Assembly: GCA_029974035.1 (NCBI GenBank)
Contig: JARKQG010000133.1
Coordinates: forward strand, 1 to 48,135
From: Eubacteriales bacterium
GTDB lineage: Bacteria; Bacillota_A; Clostridia; Christensenellales; Aristaeellaceae
Length of the DNA: 48,135 bases
Reading direction: 5' to 3'
The translations under genes were made by a program, and so were the position numbers. This document shows positions 7,435-15,793 of this stretch, one piece after another. Position 1 is the first letter of the stretch. Every line of letters starts with the position of its first letter. The notes under the pieces were generated by a model that saw only the letters and a list, made by a program, of their open reading frames with translations, was not told the origin of the DNA and searched no databases.

Positions 7435-8811
7435 ATGGATTTGAAGGCCCTGCGTTTTCTCGGCCCCGTGCTGGCGGTGGCGGTGTTTCTGGCCCTGCTT
7501 GGCGCGCCGCCTTTCCGGGTGCGGGCGCTGACGAGCCCGCCCTCGGACGGCTCGGGTTATTCCGGCGGAGGCGGCGAGGGGAGCGACGGCGTACCCGATG
7601 ACGAGGCCGTGCCCGCGCTGACGGGGGCGCGCACCGTGGACGGCGCGGAGGCGGCGGTCGAGGGGGGCATTGCCTCGGTGCTGCCGGACGAGAGCGCGGC
7701 GCTGGTGAAAAACGGCGGTGTGCTGACGCTGACGAACGCCGTCGTCACCAAGACCGGCGACACCACAAATGCCGAAGCGAGCGGCGCGCATGGCCTCAAC
7801 GCGGCCATCGCGGCGGAGAGCGGCGGCGCGGTCCGGCTTGCGGGCGGCGCGGTCACCGCGGCCGGAACGGGTGCCAGCGCGGTCTTTGTCACGGGCGAGG
7901 GCTCGAAGGCCGAGGTTGACGGCGCGGACATTCGGACCGCCGGGGAATCCGCCCACGGGCTTGCCGCCACCTACGGCGGCGCGATTGAGGCGCGCGGCGT
8001 ATCCGTCGCCACCGAAGGCAAGGGTTCGGCGGCCGTCGAGGCCGGCCGGGGCGCGGGCACCGTGTCGATCGACGGCGCGTCGCTCTCCGCTTCGGGGGAG
8101 GGCGGCCCGCTGATCCGCGCCGCCGGAACCTTTTCGGGCGCGGACGTCCACGGCACTGCCGCCGACGGGCAGATGCTGGTGCTGGAGGGCGGATCGGCAG
8201 AGCTTTCGGGCAGCGATCTGACGGGCGCCGGGTCCAGCGGCATCCTGTTCTACACGAACGCCGCGCGGGGAACGGCGCAGGCGGAGGCCGCTTTTCGCGC
8301 TTCGGATTCCAGCCTGACCAGCACCGCCGACGGCGCCTTCCTTCTCGTGACCAACGCCCGCGCGCGGGCGACGTTTTCCGGCTGCACGCTGACCTTTTCC
8401 AGCGGTCTGCTGGCGCAGGTATCCGCCAACATGCTGAACGGTTGGGGCACGCCCGGGGAGAACGGCGGCGAACTGACGCTGACGGGCGTGGGCCAGGTGC
8501 TGGCGGGCGATGTGAGCGTGGACAAGATCAGCGCCTTTTCCCTCGAGCTGACCGACGGCTCCATCTATACCGGCGCGGTGGACACCTCCGGCGTGGGCGG
8601 GTCGGTTTCGGTGTCGCTGGACGAGGCGTCCTCCTGGACGCTGACGGCGGATTCCCATGTGGACGCGCTGACAAACGCCGTGGCCGATCTTTCCAACATC
8701 CAGTCCGGGGGGTTCATGCTGTACTACGACGCCGAAAATCCGGGATGTGCCTGGTTAAACGGCATGACCTACCCGCTGCCCGGCGGCGGCATGCTGGCGC
8801 CGGAGCCCTGA
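7435..8811 (+). CDS. Secreted beta-helix (adhesin-like) protein
   Basis: A 458-residue exported protein. The N-terminus (MDLKALRFLGPVLAVAVFLA) is a signal peptide or anchor, followed by a Gly/Ser/Asp-rich segment. From about residue 75 to 400 come successive short strands with a Gly-Ala-Ser pattern (GGAVRLAGGAVTAAGTGASA, GGAIEARGVSVATEGKGSAA, GGSAELSGSDLTGAGSSG), the signature of a right-handed parallel beta-helix as in pectate-lyase-like or polymorphic surface proteins. No catalytic acid cluster is evident. It ends with SGGFMLYYDAENPGCAWLNG and a proline-rich tail without a sortase motif. Of the adjacent ATGs at 7432 and 7435, the second has better spacing to AAGGGG. Co-regulation with the upstream gene is inferred from the shared promoter module. 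Confidence 0.75.
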   Translation: MDLKALRFLGPVLAVAVFLALLGAPPFRVRALTSPPSDGSGYSGGGGEGSDGVPDDEAVPALTGARTVDGAEAAVEGGIASVLPDESAALVKNGGVLTLTNAVVTKTGDTTNAEASGAHGLNAAIAAESGGAVRLAGGAVTAAGTGASAVFVTGEGSKAEVDGADIRTAGESAHGLAATYGGAIEARGVSVATEGKGSAAVEAGRGAGTVSIDGASLSASGEGGPLIRAAGTFSGADVHGTAADGQMLVLEGGSAELSGSDLTGAGSSGILFYTNAARGTAQAEAAFRASDSSLTSTADGAFLLVTNARARATFSGCTLTFSSGLLAQVSANMLNGWGTPGENGGELTLTGVGQVLAGDVSVDKISAFSLELTDGSIYTGAVDTSGVGGSVSVSLDEASSWTLTADSHVDALTNAVADLSNIQSGGFMLYYDAENPGCAWLNGMTYPLPGGGMLAPEP

Positions 8812-8836
8812 CAAGGCGCCCGCCCCAAAACCGAAA

Positions 8837-8865
8837 TACCCCCGCGGCCAGCGCCGCGGGGGGTA
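8837..8865. terminator. Bidirectional hairpin between convergent genes
   Basis: A GC-rich stem (GCGGC/GCCGC plus C5/G6 with outer TA pairs, 8837-8865) lies between the beta-helix gene and the FKP gene. It is flanked by AAAATG on one side and, read on the minus strand, TATTTCGGTTTT on the other. Confidence 0.7.
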
Positions 8866-8895
8866 AAATGGGTAATTCCGGAAATGCGCGGGGCG

Positions 8896-11800
8896 CTACC
8901 GCTCAAATTCACATTTCCAGGCGGCCACGCCGGTGCCGGGGAAGGCGTCGGACAGGCGGCGGTTGAGGTCTTCCAGCGTCACGCCCTCGCGGGCCACCAC
9001 CTGCAGGTAGCCGCCGCCGCCCGCGCCACAGATCATCCTGCCGGCGACAAGGTCCTCCACCGCCACAAAGATGCAGTCGATGCATACGTTGGTGCCGCCC
9101 GCGTCCAGCCGCTTGGAAAGGTCCCAGTGGGCGGTGAGCATCCGGGAAAAACCGTCCAGATCGCCCGATTCCAGTGCCGAGGCCATGTCCCGCGCCAGGC
9201 GCTGAATGTCGCCGAGGATCATCACCGCCTCGGGGTCGGACGCGATGTAGCGGCCCATCACCTCGCGGAGCAGCCCCCGCGCCAGGCGGCGCTGCCCGGT
9301 ATAGATCAGGAAAAACCGGTCCTCCAGGGCGCGCATCGCCCCCTCGGGGATGCTGAGCTTCCGGGCGGACACCTGCTGCCACGCGCCGGGCGCGCTGGTC
9401 AGCAGCTTCACGCCGGGGATCATGCCGCCCGCCTGATCCTGCCAGCCGCCGCCGGTGGACATCAGCTGCTCGGCCATGAGCACGCGGCCGATCCGGTCGG
9501 TCAGCGGCATTTCGACGCCGAAGAATTCGCCGATGGCGTTCACGCAGGCGCCGGCCAGGATGCTGCTGGTGCCCAGGCCCGATCCCCTGGGAATGCCCCG
9601 CACCTGGGTGGACAGCTTGAAGCCGCCGCCCAGGCGCGCGAGGAGTGCCTCCAGCGGTCGATCCGGCGCCGAGGGCAGGATGCCGCAGGCCACCAGCGCG
9701 GCCTTGTGCAGCGCGAAGGGGTCAAAGGGGTTGGAGCAGTCCAGCGCCTCGCGGATGTCGGTGAATTCGCCATAGGCGCCGGAGTCGCCGCTGGCGAACA
9801 CCAGCTTTGGCGCGTCCACCCGCTCGATGCGGGCCTCCACCGGCCGCCGTCCGCCCAGGCGCACGGCGGCGTTGAGCACCGTGCCGCCGTTTTCGTTGCA
9901 GTAGGGGGGCGTATCCGACCAGCCGCCGCCAAAGTTGACGCGGAGCGGCAGGCGGGAGATGGCGCTGTCCTTGCGGATGGACAGCGCGCCGTCATACTTC
10001 AGCCGGGCGGCGCCCTCGGCGTGAATCGCGTCCCGGATCAGCCGGAAGGCCTCGCCCTCATAGCGCGTCCGCTGGGAGGGCGCGATCCGCGACAGGTAAT
10101 AGTACACCCGCACCGCGTCGGAGGGAATGCCCTGCGCCGCCCGCGCCATCGCCTCGGCCCTGTCGGCCAGCCGCTTGATCTGCCGCGAGCCGGGCTCGCG
10201 CCCGGCGAACACCGCCTCCGCCTCTGAAACGCTCCGGCGGGTTTCCGCCAGCCGGATCAGGCGTTCAAAGCGCACCCGCTCGTCCAGCGCGTCCTGCCAG
10301 TCGAGGATCGCGCCGCCGTCGGAGCGCTCAAAGCCCTCCTTGAGACTGATCCGTTCGCCGTCCGGAAGCGCGCCGGAAAAGCGCAGATCGCTCGCCGGGC
10401 GGAGTTCCGCCGTCAGATGCGGCTCGGCCACCAGCGAAAGCGCGGCGCGGGCCGCGTCGATGGCGGTATCGCGCACGGGGAAGAGCTTTGCCGTCCACAG
10501 CGTGCGCTCCGGCCCGTCCCAGACCGCTTCCGGCGCGAGGCCCGCCCTCTCCAAAAGCTCCGCGATGGGGCGGCCCAGAAAGACCGCTTCCTTCGGGTTG
10601 TCGGCCACGCCAAAGAGCCGCGCCGAAAAGCGCCCGTCGGTCAGCTTGACCACGTGCAGCGCGGTAAAGTCCGGCACGCGCGCGCCGGACAGCGTCGCCG
10701 AGGAAACCACCGCGCCGCGGCCCACCGCCGTGCCCGGGCCCAGAAGGCTGTCCTCGATGTAGCTGCCCGCGCCCACCCGCGCGTCGGGGGCCAGGGAGCT
10801 GCCGGAGGCGGCAAAGTCGCCCTCCGTGCGGTTGGTGTTCACCATGCGCCGCCAGCCCAGCGCGGCGTAGTCCCGGACGTCCTCCACCATGAAGCGGAGC
10901 AGCTCCCGCGTGGTGCCAAAGTGGATGAACGCGGCGGGGGAAAGGTGGATCAGCCGCAGCCGGTACCGGCGCAGAAGGGGCCAAAGCGCGCCGCGGAGCG
11001 CGGACAGCTCCGGTGAAAAATCACCCTCGGGCTTCTCCCGGTGGTACTGCTCCAGCGTGGAGTCCGTGGCCAGAGGGTAGAGAAAGTCCGCGTAGAAGCT
11101 CAGCCGCGCCTTGGGCGACAGGCAGGCAGCCAGCTTTTTCGGGTCAATTTCGCCGCCGGTTTCGACGAGGGTCAGAAGATCGCGGCACAGCTCGCCGTCC
11201 ATCAATACCGCGCCGGTGTCCAGCGCGACGCGGCCGCGGTCGTCCACCGCGCCGGCCGCGCGCAGCTTCTCTTCCGGCAGCTTGTGCAAAAACCGGGCCA
11301 CGCCGCCCGCGTCATCGGGCAGAAACACGCCGTGCTGCACGCCGTGGGCAAGACTTTCCCGCGTGGACAGCGCCGCCGCGCCGGCAAAGTGAAAGTCAAT
11401 CTGCAGCGGGTTGAACAGCAGCAGCACATCACCGGAGGCCACCAGCATGCCGTCCTTCATGCGGCCGGGCACGGCGGAAAGGCCGATGATGAATTCGTCA
11501 AACAGCGTGGACCGGCGGCCGCTGGGCAGCATCCGCGGCACCGGCGAAAACAGCTTGCCCGAGGCCGAGTACTGGGGCGCGCGGCGGCTGTCGCCGCCTG
11601 AGTGGATGATCAGCGCCCGCCGCCCCTTCAGCGGGTCGGGGCCGGCCAGCGCGCGGATGTGGGCCAGCGCCGCCATCGTCGCGCCGCCGGAGCCGATGCG
11701 CCGACCCGCCGGATCGGGCAGCACCGCGTACTGGGTGCCCCGGGGCAGCATGCCCTTTTCCAGCCGGTAGTCGATCTGGCGGCGGTAGGAGACCGCCTGC

Positions 11801-11931
11801 GCCTCGCTGGCGGCGGTCAGAATCACGTAGTCCCAGCCGGGCAGCCGGCCCTCCCCGGTCAGCCCCTGGCGGTAGAAGCCGTAGGCGTCCCGGTAGGACT
11901 GCTCAAGAAACATCAGGTGAAGGTCGTTCAT
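8896..11931 (-). CDS. fkp: FKP-like bifunctional L-fucokinase / fucose-1-phosphate guanylyltransferase
   Basis: A 1011-residue cytoplasmic protein that, in the family, phosphorylates L-fucose at C1 and couples fucose-1-phosphate to GTP, giving GDP-L-fucose for surface glycans. The N-terminal half is the pyrophosphorylase-like domain: RRIGSGGATMAALAHI at about residue 78, then a left-handed beta-helix-like stretch with VPDFTALHVVKL. The C-terminal third is a GHMP kinase with SRLPLRVNFGGGWSDTP (about 655), PRGSGLGTSSILAGA (about 780) and ICGAGGGGYLQV (about 967). Its ATG overlaps the PHP gene's stop (11928-11931), so it is third in a coupled operon with araD-like and PHP genes. The family is best known in Bacteroides and plants. 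The true substrate could be another 6-deoxy or heptose sugar. Confidence 0.85.
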   Translation of the reverse strand: MNDLHLMFLEQSYRDAYGFYRQGLTGEGRLPGWDYVILTAASEAQAVSYRRQIDYRLEKGMLPRGTQYAVLPDPAGRRIGSGGATMAALAHIRALAGPDPLKGRRALIIHSGGDSRRAPQYSASGKLFSPVPRMLPSGRRSTLFDEFIIGLSAVPGRMKDGMLVASGDVLLLFNPLQIDFHFAGAAALSTRESLAHGVQHGVFLPDDAGGVARFLHKLPEEKLRAAGAVDDRGRVALDTGAVLMDGELCRDLLTLVETGGEIDPKKLAACLSPKARLSFYADFLYPLATDSTLEQYHREKPEGDFSPELSALRGALWPLLRRYRLRLIHLSPAAFIHFGTTRELLRFMVEDVRDYAALGWRRMVNTNRTEGDFAASGSSLAPDARVGAGSYIEDSLLGPGTAVGRGAVVSSATLSGARVPDFTALHVVKLTDGRFSARLFGVADNPKEAVFLGRPIAELLERAGLAPEAVWDGPERTLWTAKLFPVRDTAIDAARAALSLVAEPHLTAELRPASDLRFSGALPDGERISLKEGFERSDGGAILDWQDALDERVRFERLIRLAETRRSVSEAEAVFAGREPGSRQIKRLADRAEAMARAAQGIPSDAVRVYYYLSRIAPSQRTRYEGEAFRLIRDAIHAEGAARLKYDGALSIRKDSAISRLPLRVNFGGGWSDTPPYCNENGGTVLNAAVRLGGRRPVEARIERVDAPKLVFASGDSGAYGEFTDIREALDCSNPFDPFALHKAALVACGILPSAPDRPLEALLARLGGGFKLSTQVRGIPRGSGLGTSSILAGACVNAIGEFFGVEMPLTDRIGRVLMAEQLMSTGGGWQDQAGGMIPGVKLLTSAPGAWQQVSARKLSIPEGAMRALEDRFFLIYTGQRRLARGLLREVMGRYIASDPEAVMILGDIQRLARDMASALESGDLDGFSRMLTAHWDLSKRLDAGGTNVCIDCIFVAVEDLVAGRMICGAGGGGYLQVVAREGVTLEDLNRRLSDAFPGTGVAAWKCEFER

Positions 11932-12767
11932 GAAATCAGCCCTTTCAGCCGAAGCGCGCCGATGGGGATGTCCATTTCGCCCACGCGGGTGCGGCCGAAG
12001 CTGCCGTGGCAGTCCGACCCGGCGGTGACGATGAGATCCCGGTCCTCGCACAGGGCCAGCAGCCCCGCGACGATCTCCGGCGGGTGCAGCGGGTAGTAGC
12101 ATTCGACGCCGTCCAGCCCCCGGTCAATCAGCGCCCGAACGCCCTCGAAAAAGAGCGCCTCGTCCGGGTGGGGCACGGTGGCCCAGGGATGGGCCAGCAC
12201 CGCGCGGCCGCCGGCTGCGTGGATGGCGGCGACGGTCGTTTCCATCGGCGGGAAGCCCGCGTCCTCGTAGGTGACGCCGTACTGCCCGTACAACGGAATT
12301 CCGTCGCGGATACTCCGGGTGACGCCCCGGCGGAAAAGGTATTCCAGCCCCTTCCAGCCGCCGAGGGTGGCGTCACGCTCATAGGCGTGAAAGTCCTCCA
12401 GTGACACGCGGGGATCGTTCCCCGCCATGCGGCGCACCAGCTCCACGCTCATTTCGTCCAGCTTGGCGCGGTTGTCCGCCAGCAGAGCCGCAAGCGCGGG
12501 TTCGTCAAAATCGACGCCGTAGGCCAAAAGGTGGTGGAAGCGCCCGAACGCGATGCACTCGGTCTCCGCGCCGCGCAGAAAGGCGATTCCCGCCCGGCGG
12601 GCGAGGGGCTCGGCCGCGAGGCTGCCGGCGGCAAGCTCGTGGTCGGTGACCGCGATGAGGCCCACGCCGTGGGCCTCCGCCTCGCGCACGATCGCCTCGG
12701 GTGAAAGCGCGCCGTCGGAAAAGGTGGAGTGGATGTGCAGGTCAGCGTACATCGGCGTACATTCCAT
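11928..12767 (-). CDS. PHP-domain phosphoesterase
   Basis: A 279-residue cytoplasmic metal-dependent phosphoesterase-like protein. PHP motifs in order: DLHIHSTFSDG at about 8-18, VTDHE at about 40, a Glu in GAETE at about 66, AVLAHPWATVPH at about 190 and GSDCHG at about 254. The metal ligands look complete. Relatives include RNase AM/YciV and histidinol-phosphatase-type enzymes; a longer insert (about 100-160) with FRRGVTRSI is also seen in YciV-like proteins. It starts 3 bases after the aldolase/epimerase stop. An alternative ATG six codons in (MYADLHIHS) is possible. In this operon it might remove a phosphate from a sugar intermediate, but that is speculation from context. Confidence 0.85.
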   Translation of the reverse strand: MECTPMYADLHIHSTFSDGALSPEAIVREAEAHGVGLIAVTDHELAAGSLAAEPLARRAGIAFLRGAETECIAFGRFHHLLAYGVDFDEPALAALLADNRAKLDEMSVELVRRMAGNDPRVSLEDFHAYERDATLGGWKGLEYLFRRGVTRSIRDGIPLYGQYGVTYEDAGFPPMETTVAAIHAAGGRAVLAHPWATVPHPDEALFFEGVRALIDRGLDGVECYYPLHPPEIVAGLLALCEDRDLIVTAGSDCHGSFGRTRVGEMDIPIGALRLKGLIS

Positions 12768-12770
12768 CCG

Positions 12771-13475
12771 TCAAGTGTGATCCCCCTGTCCGTAGTAGGC
12801 GTTGGCGCCGTGCTTGCGGAAGTAGTGCTTGTCCATGATGGACTGGGGCGCGCTCTCCACGTTGACGTTGAGCCGGTGGGCGATGGAGGCCATGTGGGCC
12901 ACTTCTTCTAGCACCGCGGCGTTTTCCACGGCCTTCATCGCGTTCTTGCCCCAGGTGAAGGGGCCGTGCTTGCGCACCAGCACCGCGGGTGTGGCCATCG
13001 GGTCCAGGTTGCCCTGCTCGAAGGTTTCCACGATCACGCGGCCGGTGTTGAGCTCGTAGTCGTCCCGGATCTCCTCCGGCGTCAGCATGCGGGTCAGCGG
13101 CACGCTGCCGTAGAAGTAGTCCGCGTGGGTGGTGCCCAGGCAGGGCAGGTCGCGTTCCGCCTGCGCAAAGGACGTGGCATAGCGGGAATGGGTGTGCACG
13201 ATGCCGCCCAGCGCGCCGAAGCGGCGGTAGAGCTCGAGGTGGGTGGGCGTGTCGCTGGAGGGGTTCATGTCGCCCTCCACGCGGTTGCCCTCCAGGTCCA
13301 CCACCACCATGTGCTCGGGCTTCATGTGCTCATACTCCACGCCGCTGGGCTTGATGACCACGAGGCCCTTTTCCCGGTCGATGGCGGACACATTGCCCCA
13401 GGTGAAGGTGACCAGCCCATACTTGGGCAGCAGCAGGTTGGCGTCGCACACCAGTTTTTTGAGCTTTGAAAGCAT
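12771..13475 (-). CDS. araD: Class II aldolase family, L-ribulose-5-phosphate 4-epimerase-like
   Basis: A 234-residue zinc-dependent enzyme of the AraD/FucA family. [10 protein letters not shown] and [14 protein letters not shown] form the phosphate and substrate site, HTHSRYA supplies two zinc-binding histidines and [12 protein letters not shown] another region typical of AraD/UlaF/SgaE. Length and the C-terminal [17 protein letters not shown] favour 4-epimerase over aldolase, since AraD proteins end in ...KHG..AYYGQ. It interconverts L-ribulose-5-phosphate and D-xylulose-5-phosphate. GGAGG lies 8 bases before ATG 13475; a longer open frame upstream is antisense to the kinase gene and is not real. 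It is first in the operon araD-PHP-FKP, under an extended -10 promoter. Confidence 0.88.
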   Translation of the reverse strand: MLSKLKKLVCDANLLLPKYGLVTFTWGNVSAIDREKGLVVIKPSGVEYEHMKPEHMVVVDLEGNRVEGDMNPSSDTPTHLELYRRFGALGGIVHTHSRYATSFAQAERDLPCLGTTHADYFYGSVPLTRMLTPEEIRDDYELNTGRVIVETFEQGNLDPMATPAVLVRKHGPFTWGKNAMKAVENAAVLEEVAHMASIAHRLNVNVESAPQSIMDKHYFRKHGANAYYGQGDHT

Positions 13476-13623
13476 ATGGATAACCTCCTTCAGGGTTTTG
13501 CTGACATCCATGACATCGGCGCGCTTCCGGGGGCGCATCCCCATTATGGTTTTCCCGCGCGGTCCTTTCCGATACACGCCCGCCTGCTCCCGCGCGCAAG
13601 CCGGGCCCGGCTCCGCACGGTTC

Positions 13624-13632
13624 ATTATAGCA
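13624..13632 (-). promoter_or_regulatory. Extended -10 promoter of the araD-PHP-fkp operon
   Basis: TGCTATAAT on the minus strand is an extended -10 element with no clear -35. It is back to back with the promoter of the divergent sensor kinase, and the leader is about 140 bases. Confidence 0.6.
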
Positions 13633-13647
13633 TAAAACGCGGGCATG

Positions 13648-13656
13648 TGGTATACT
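13648..13656 (+). promoter_or_regulatory. Extended -10 promoter of the orphan sensor kinase
   Basis: TGGTATACT is an extended -10 element (TATACT at 13651-13656). The initiation site would fall near 13663, about 30 bases before the ATG, with GGGGGAGG at 13682-13689. Confidence 0.6.
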
Positions 13657-13694
13657 GATCCCGCTTGAATTCGCGGGAGCCGGGGGAGGATGCC

Positions 13695-14555
13695 ATGGCA
13701 AAACGGCATATTGACATTGAAAAGACGGCGCTCTACGCCATCGTCATCAACGCGCTGCAGATTGCCGCAGCGCTTATTGTGGCGCTCCTGGCGCTGATCG
13801 TGGGTGACCGCGCCTTTACCGGGCGGGTGGAGCAGCTGGCGCTCACGGGCATGGCGCTGGTGGTGATCTGGGGCGCGGTGCTGGATATCCGCGACGCCTT
13901 CGCCGCCCGCAGGCTCAACCGCCAGAGCGACATGCTGGAGGAGGCGCTGGAGCGGGTGAACGAGCTGAACACCACGCTGCGCGCCCAGCGGCACGACTTT
14001 ATGAACCACCTGCAGGTGGTATTCGGGCTGATCGACATGGGGGAAACGGGCGACGCCCGGGAATACATTGAGCGGGTGTACGGCGACATCCAGCGGGTGG
14101 GCCAGGCGCTGAAGACCGCCATCCCCGCCGTCAACGCGCTTCTGGCGGCCAAGCTGAGCGAGTGCCGGGCCCGGGGGATCGACGCGCGGCTGGAGACCGC
14201 ATCCGCCTGGGGCGAGGTGCCCGCGGCGGACTGGGAGATCTGCCGCGTACTGGGCAACCTGGTGGACAACGCACTGGACGCGCTGAAGGGGGAGTCCGCG
14301 CCCCACCTGACCATCCGCATCGGCGAAACGCTGCGGGAGTACACCTTTTCCGTGGAGAACGACGGGCCCGCCATCGACCCGGCCTTCATCGGCACGCTGT
14401 TCGAGCCGGGGGTTACCACCCACGGCGAGGGCCGCGGCATGGGCCTTTCGATCGTGAAGGACATCATGGATTCCTACGGCGGCCGGGTGGAGGTGGAGTC
14501 CGACGAAGCCCGGACGCGCTTTTCCGGCTTTCTGCCCAAGGCGCAGACGGTGTAA
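13695..14555 (+). CDS. Orphan Spo0B-type sensor histidine kinase
   Basis: A 286-residue membrane histidine kinase. Two N-terminal helices (about 12-37 and 48-66) precede a coiled coil and the phospho-acceptor segment [17 protein letters not shown] (His near residue 105), typical of the SPOB_a / CitA-DcuS-LytS type. The ATPase domain has the N box [10 protein letters not shown] and the G box [15 protein letters not shown]. There is no extracytoplasmic loop large enough for a sensor domain, so any signal is probably sensed in the membrane or by a partner. No response regulator gene is adjacent or anywhere in the window. ATG 13695 lies 5 bases after GGGGGAGG. It is divergent from the araD-PHP-fkp operon and followed by a strong terminator, hence monocistronic. 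Confidence 0.88.
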   Translation: MAKRHIDIEKTALYAIVINALQIAAALIVALLALIVGDRAFTGRVEQLALTGMALVVIWGAVLDIRDAFAARRLNRQSDMLEEALERVNELNTTLRAQRHDFMNHLQVVFGLIDMGETGDAREYIERVYGDIQRVGQALKTAIPAVNALLAAKLSECRARGIDARLETASAWGEVPAADWEICRVLGNLVDNALDALKGESAPHLTIRIGETLREYTFSVENDGPAIDPAFIGTLFEPGVTTHGEGRGMGLSIVKDIMDSYGGRVEVESDEARTRFSGFLPKAQTV

Positions 14556-14560
14556 AAATG

Positions 14561-14600
14561 CGGCAGCCGGGGGACGATCGTCCCCCGGCTGCCGTTTTTT
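14561..14600 (+). terminator. Rho-independent terminator after the sensor kinase
   Basis: A perfect 15-bp stem (14561-14575 with 14580-14594) with a GATC loop is followed by six T. It may also work for the convergent minus-strand operon ending at 14622. Confidence 0.95.
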
Positions 14601-14621
14601 GCGCGCGGTCCGGCGCGTCCG

Positions 14622-15284
14622 CTACTGGGGCCCCGCCAGCTGCTGGCGCTTCTGGCGGATCATGTCGCAGGCGCGCTGCAGCTCTTTTTCCACGTTGATC
14701 ATCAGGTCCTCGCTGTAGGCGCTGGCCTGCAGGCGGCGGTCGTTGGCCTCGGCGCGGGCTTCGTTGACGATCTCCCGGGCCTCGTTCTGCGCGGCGATGG
14801 TCACCTGATGCTGGTCGATCATCGCGCGGGCGCGAATCTCGGCGTCCTTGATGATCTTGTCGGCGCGGCTCTCCGCCTGCTCCTGCATTTCCTGGGCGCG
14901 GTTGCTCGCGTCCTCCAGCGCGGCGTTGGCGCGTACGTCCGCGGACTGGAGCTTGCTGGCCGCGGTGCGCTCGGCGGTGGTCAGGATGCGGTCGCGGTCG
15001 CGCATCACCTGCTCCGCGTACTGGATCGCCAGCGGCAGGTTGCCGCGGATGTCCTTGATGATCTCCAGGCACATCGTGGCGTCCACCAACCGCTTTCCGG
15101 TCAGCGGCACGCTGCTCCCGGTTTCGATGGCCTCCTGCAGGTAGTCCAGCAGGTTCATCAGATACGTATGATCGTCGTCGCTCTCATAGGGCGGCGCGGC
15201 CTCCTGCAGCGCTTCGGGGTGTTCGGCCGCCTGCGGACGCGGTTTGCGCTCCTCTTCAAAGAACTTGTCCTGATCGCGATCCAT
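14622..15284 (-). CDS. Long coiled-coil protein encoded downstream of coaD (ATP synthase B-like)
   Basis: A 220-residue cytoplasmic protein of unknown function. After a charged, disordered N-terminus (to about 45) it has a short conserved segment (YLMNLLDYLQEAIETGSSVP) and then an uninterrupted helix from about 75 to 215, rich in Ala, Glu, Arg and Gln. This resembles the stalk subunit of ATP synthases or DivIVA-like proteins, so it is often mis-called an ATPase subunit. Genes of this kind follow coaD in many Clostridia; a role in division or envelope scaffolding is possible but unproven. ATG 15284 is preferred: AGAGGGG abuts the earlier ATG at 15293 but is 9 bases from this one. It is third in rsmD-coaD-this gene. 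Confidence 0.7.
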   Translation of the reverse strand: MDRDQDKFFEEERKPRPQAAEHPEALQEAAPPYESDDDHTYLMNLLDYLQEAIETGSSVPLTGKRLVDATMCLEIIKDIRGNLPLAIQYAEQVMRDRDRILTTAERTAASKLQSADVRANAALEDASNRAQEMQEQAESRADKIIKDAEIRARAMIDQHQVTIAAQNEAREIVNEARAEANDRRLQASAYSEDLMINVEKELQRACDMIRQKRQQLAGPQ

Positions 15285-15298
15285 AAGATCCATCCCCT

Positions 15299-15793
15299 CT
15301 ACGAATCGTTCCTATCCTTCTTCGCCCTGAAGGCGGACATGACGTCGTCCAGTATTTCATCGGGCACCAGCCCGCGGGGCGTGCGGCCAAAGAGCATCAT
15401 TTCACGCGCGATGGAAGCCGACACATAGTCGATGGACGGGTCGGAGGGCAGAAACAGCGTCTCCATGCCGAACATCGCCTGCATCGCGGCGGCGGCGCTG
15501 CGCTCGGAGGCGTAGTCCGCCTCCGACCGGAGGCCCTTCACCACACAGTCTGCGCCCAGCCGGCGGGCAAGATCCGCCAAAAGGCCGTCGTCGGTCAGCG
15601 CTTCCACGTTGGTCAGTCCCCGGACGCAGCGCGCCAGGAGCGCCTGCCGCGTCCCGGCGGTGAACATGGGCCGCTTGACCGGGTTGATCAGAACCGCCAC
15701 GTAGACCTTGTCAAACAGCACCGCGGAGCGGCGGATGATGTCCAGATGGCCCACCGTCGGCGGGTCAAAACTGCCCGGGTAGACTGCGATCAT
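15299..15793 (-). CDS. coaD: Phosphopantetheine adenylyltransferase
   Basis: A 164-residue cytoplasmic enzyme for the fourth step of coenzyme A synthesis: it transfers AMP from ATP to 4'-phosphopantetheine. The nucleotidyltransferase motif YPGSFDPPTVGHLDII is at the N-terminus and the second ATP site (PSIDYVSASIARE, the (S/T)xxxSSS-type region) near residue 122. KGLRSEADYASE is the substrate loop. Length is normal for the family. Its ATG overlaps the rsmD stop (15790-15793), the common rsmD-coaD arrangement. It uses a TAG stop, useful as evidence that TAG is a normal terminator here. Confidence 0.97.
   Translation of the reverse strand: MIAVYPGSFDPPTVGHLDIIRRSAVLFDKVYVAVLINPVKRPMFTAGTRQALLARCVRGLTNVEALTDDGLLADLARRLGADCVVKGLRSEADYASERSAAAAMQAMFGMETLFLPSDPSIDYVSASIAREMMLFGRTPRGLVPDEILDDVMSAFRAKKDRNDS

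Noticed and set aside
14622..15284. V-type ATPase subunit
   Set aside because: Only the generic long helix resembles the stalk subunit; no other ATPase genes are near and the gene follows coaD.
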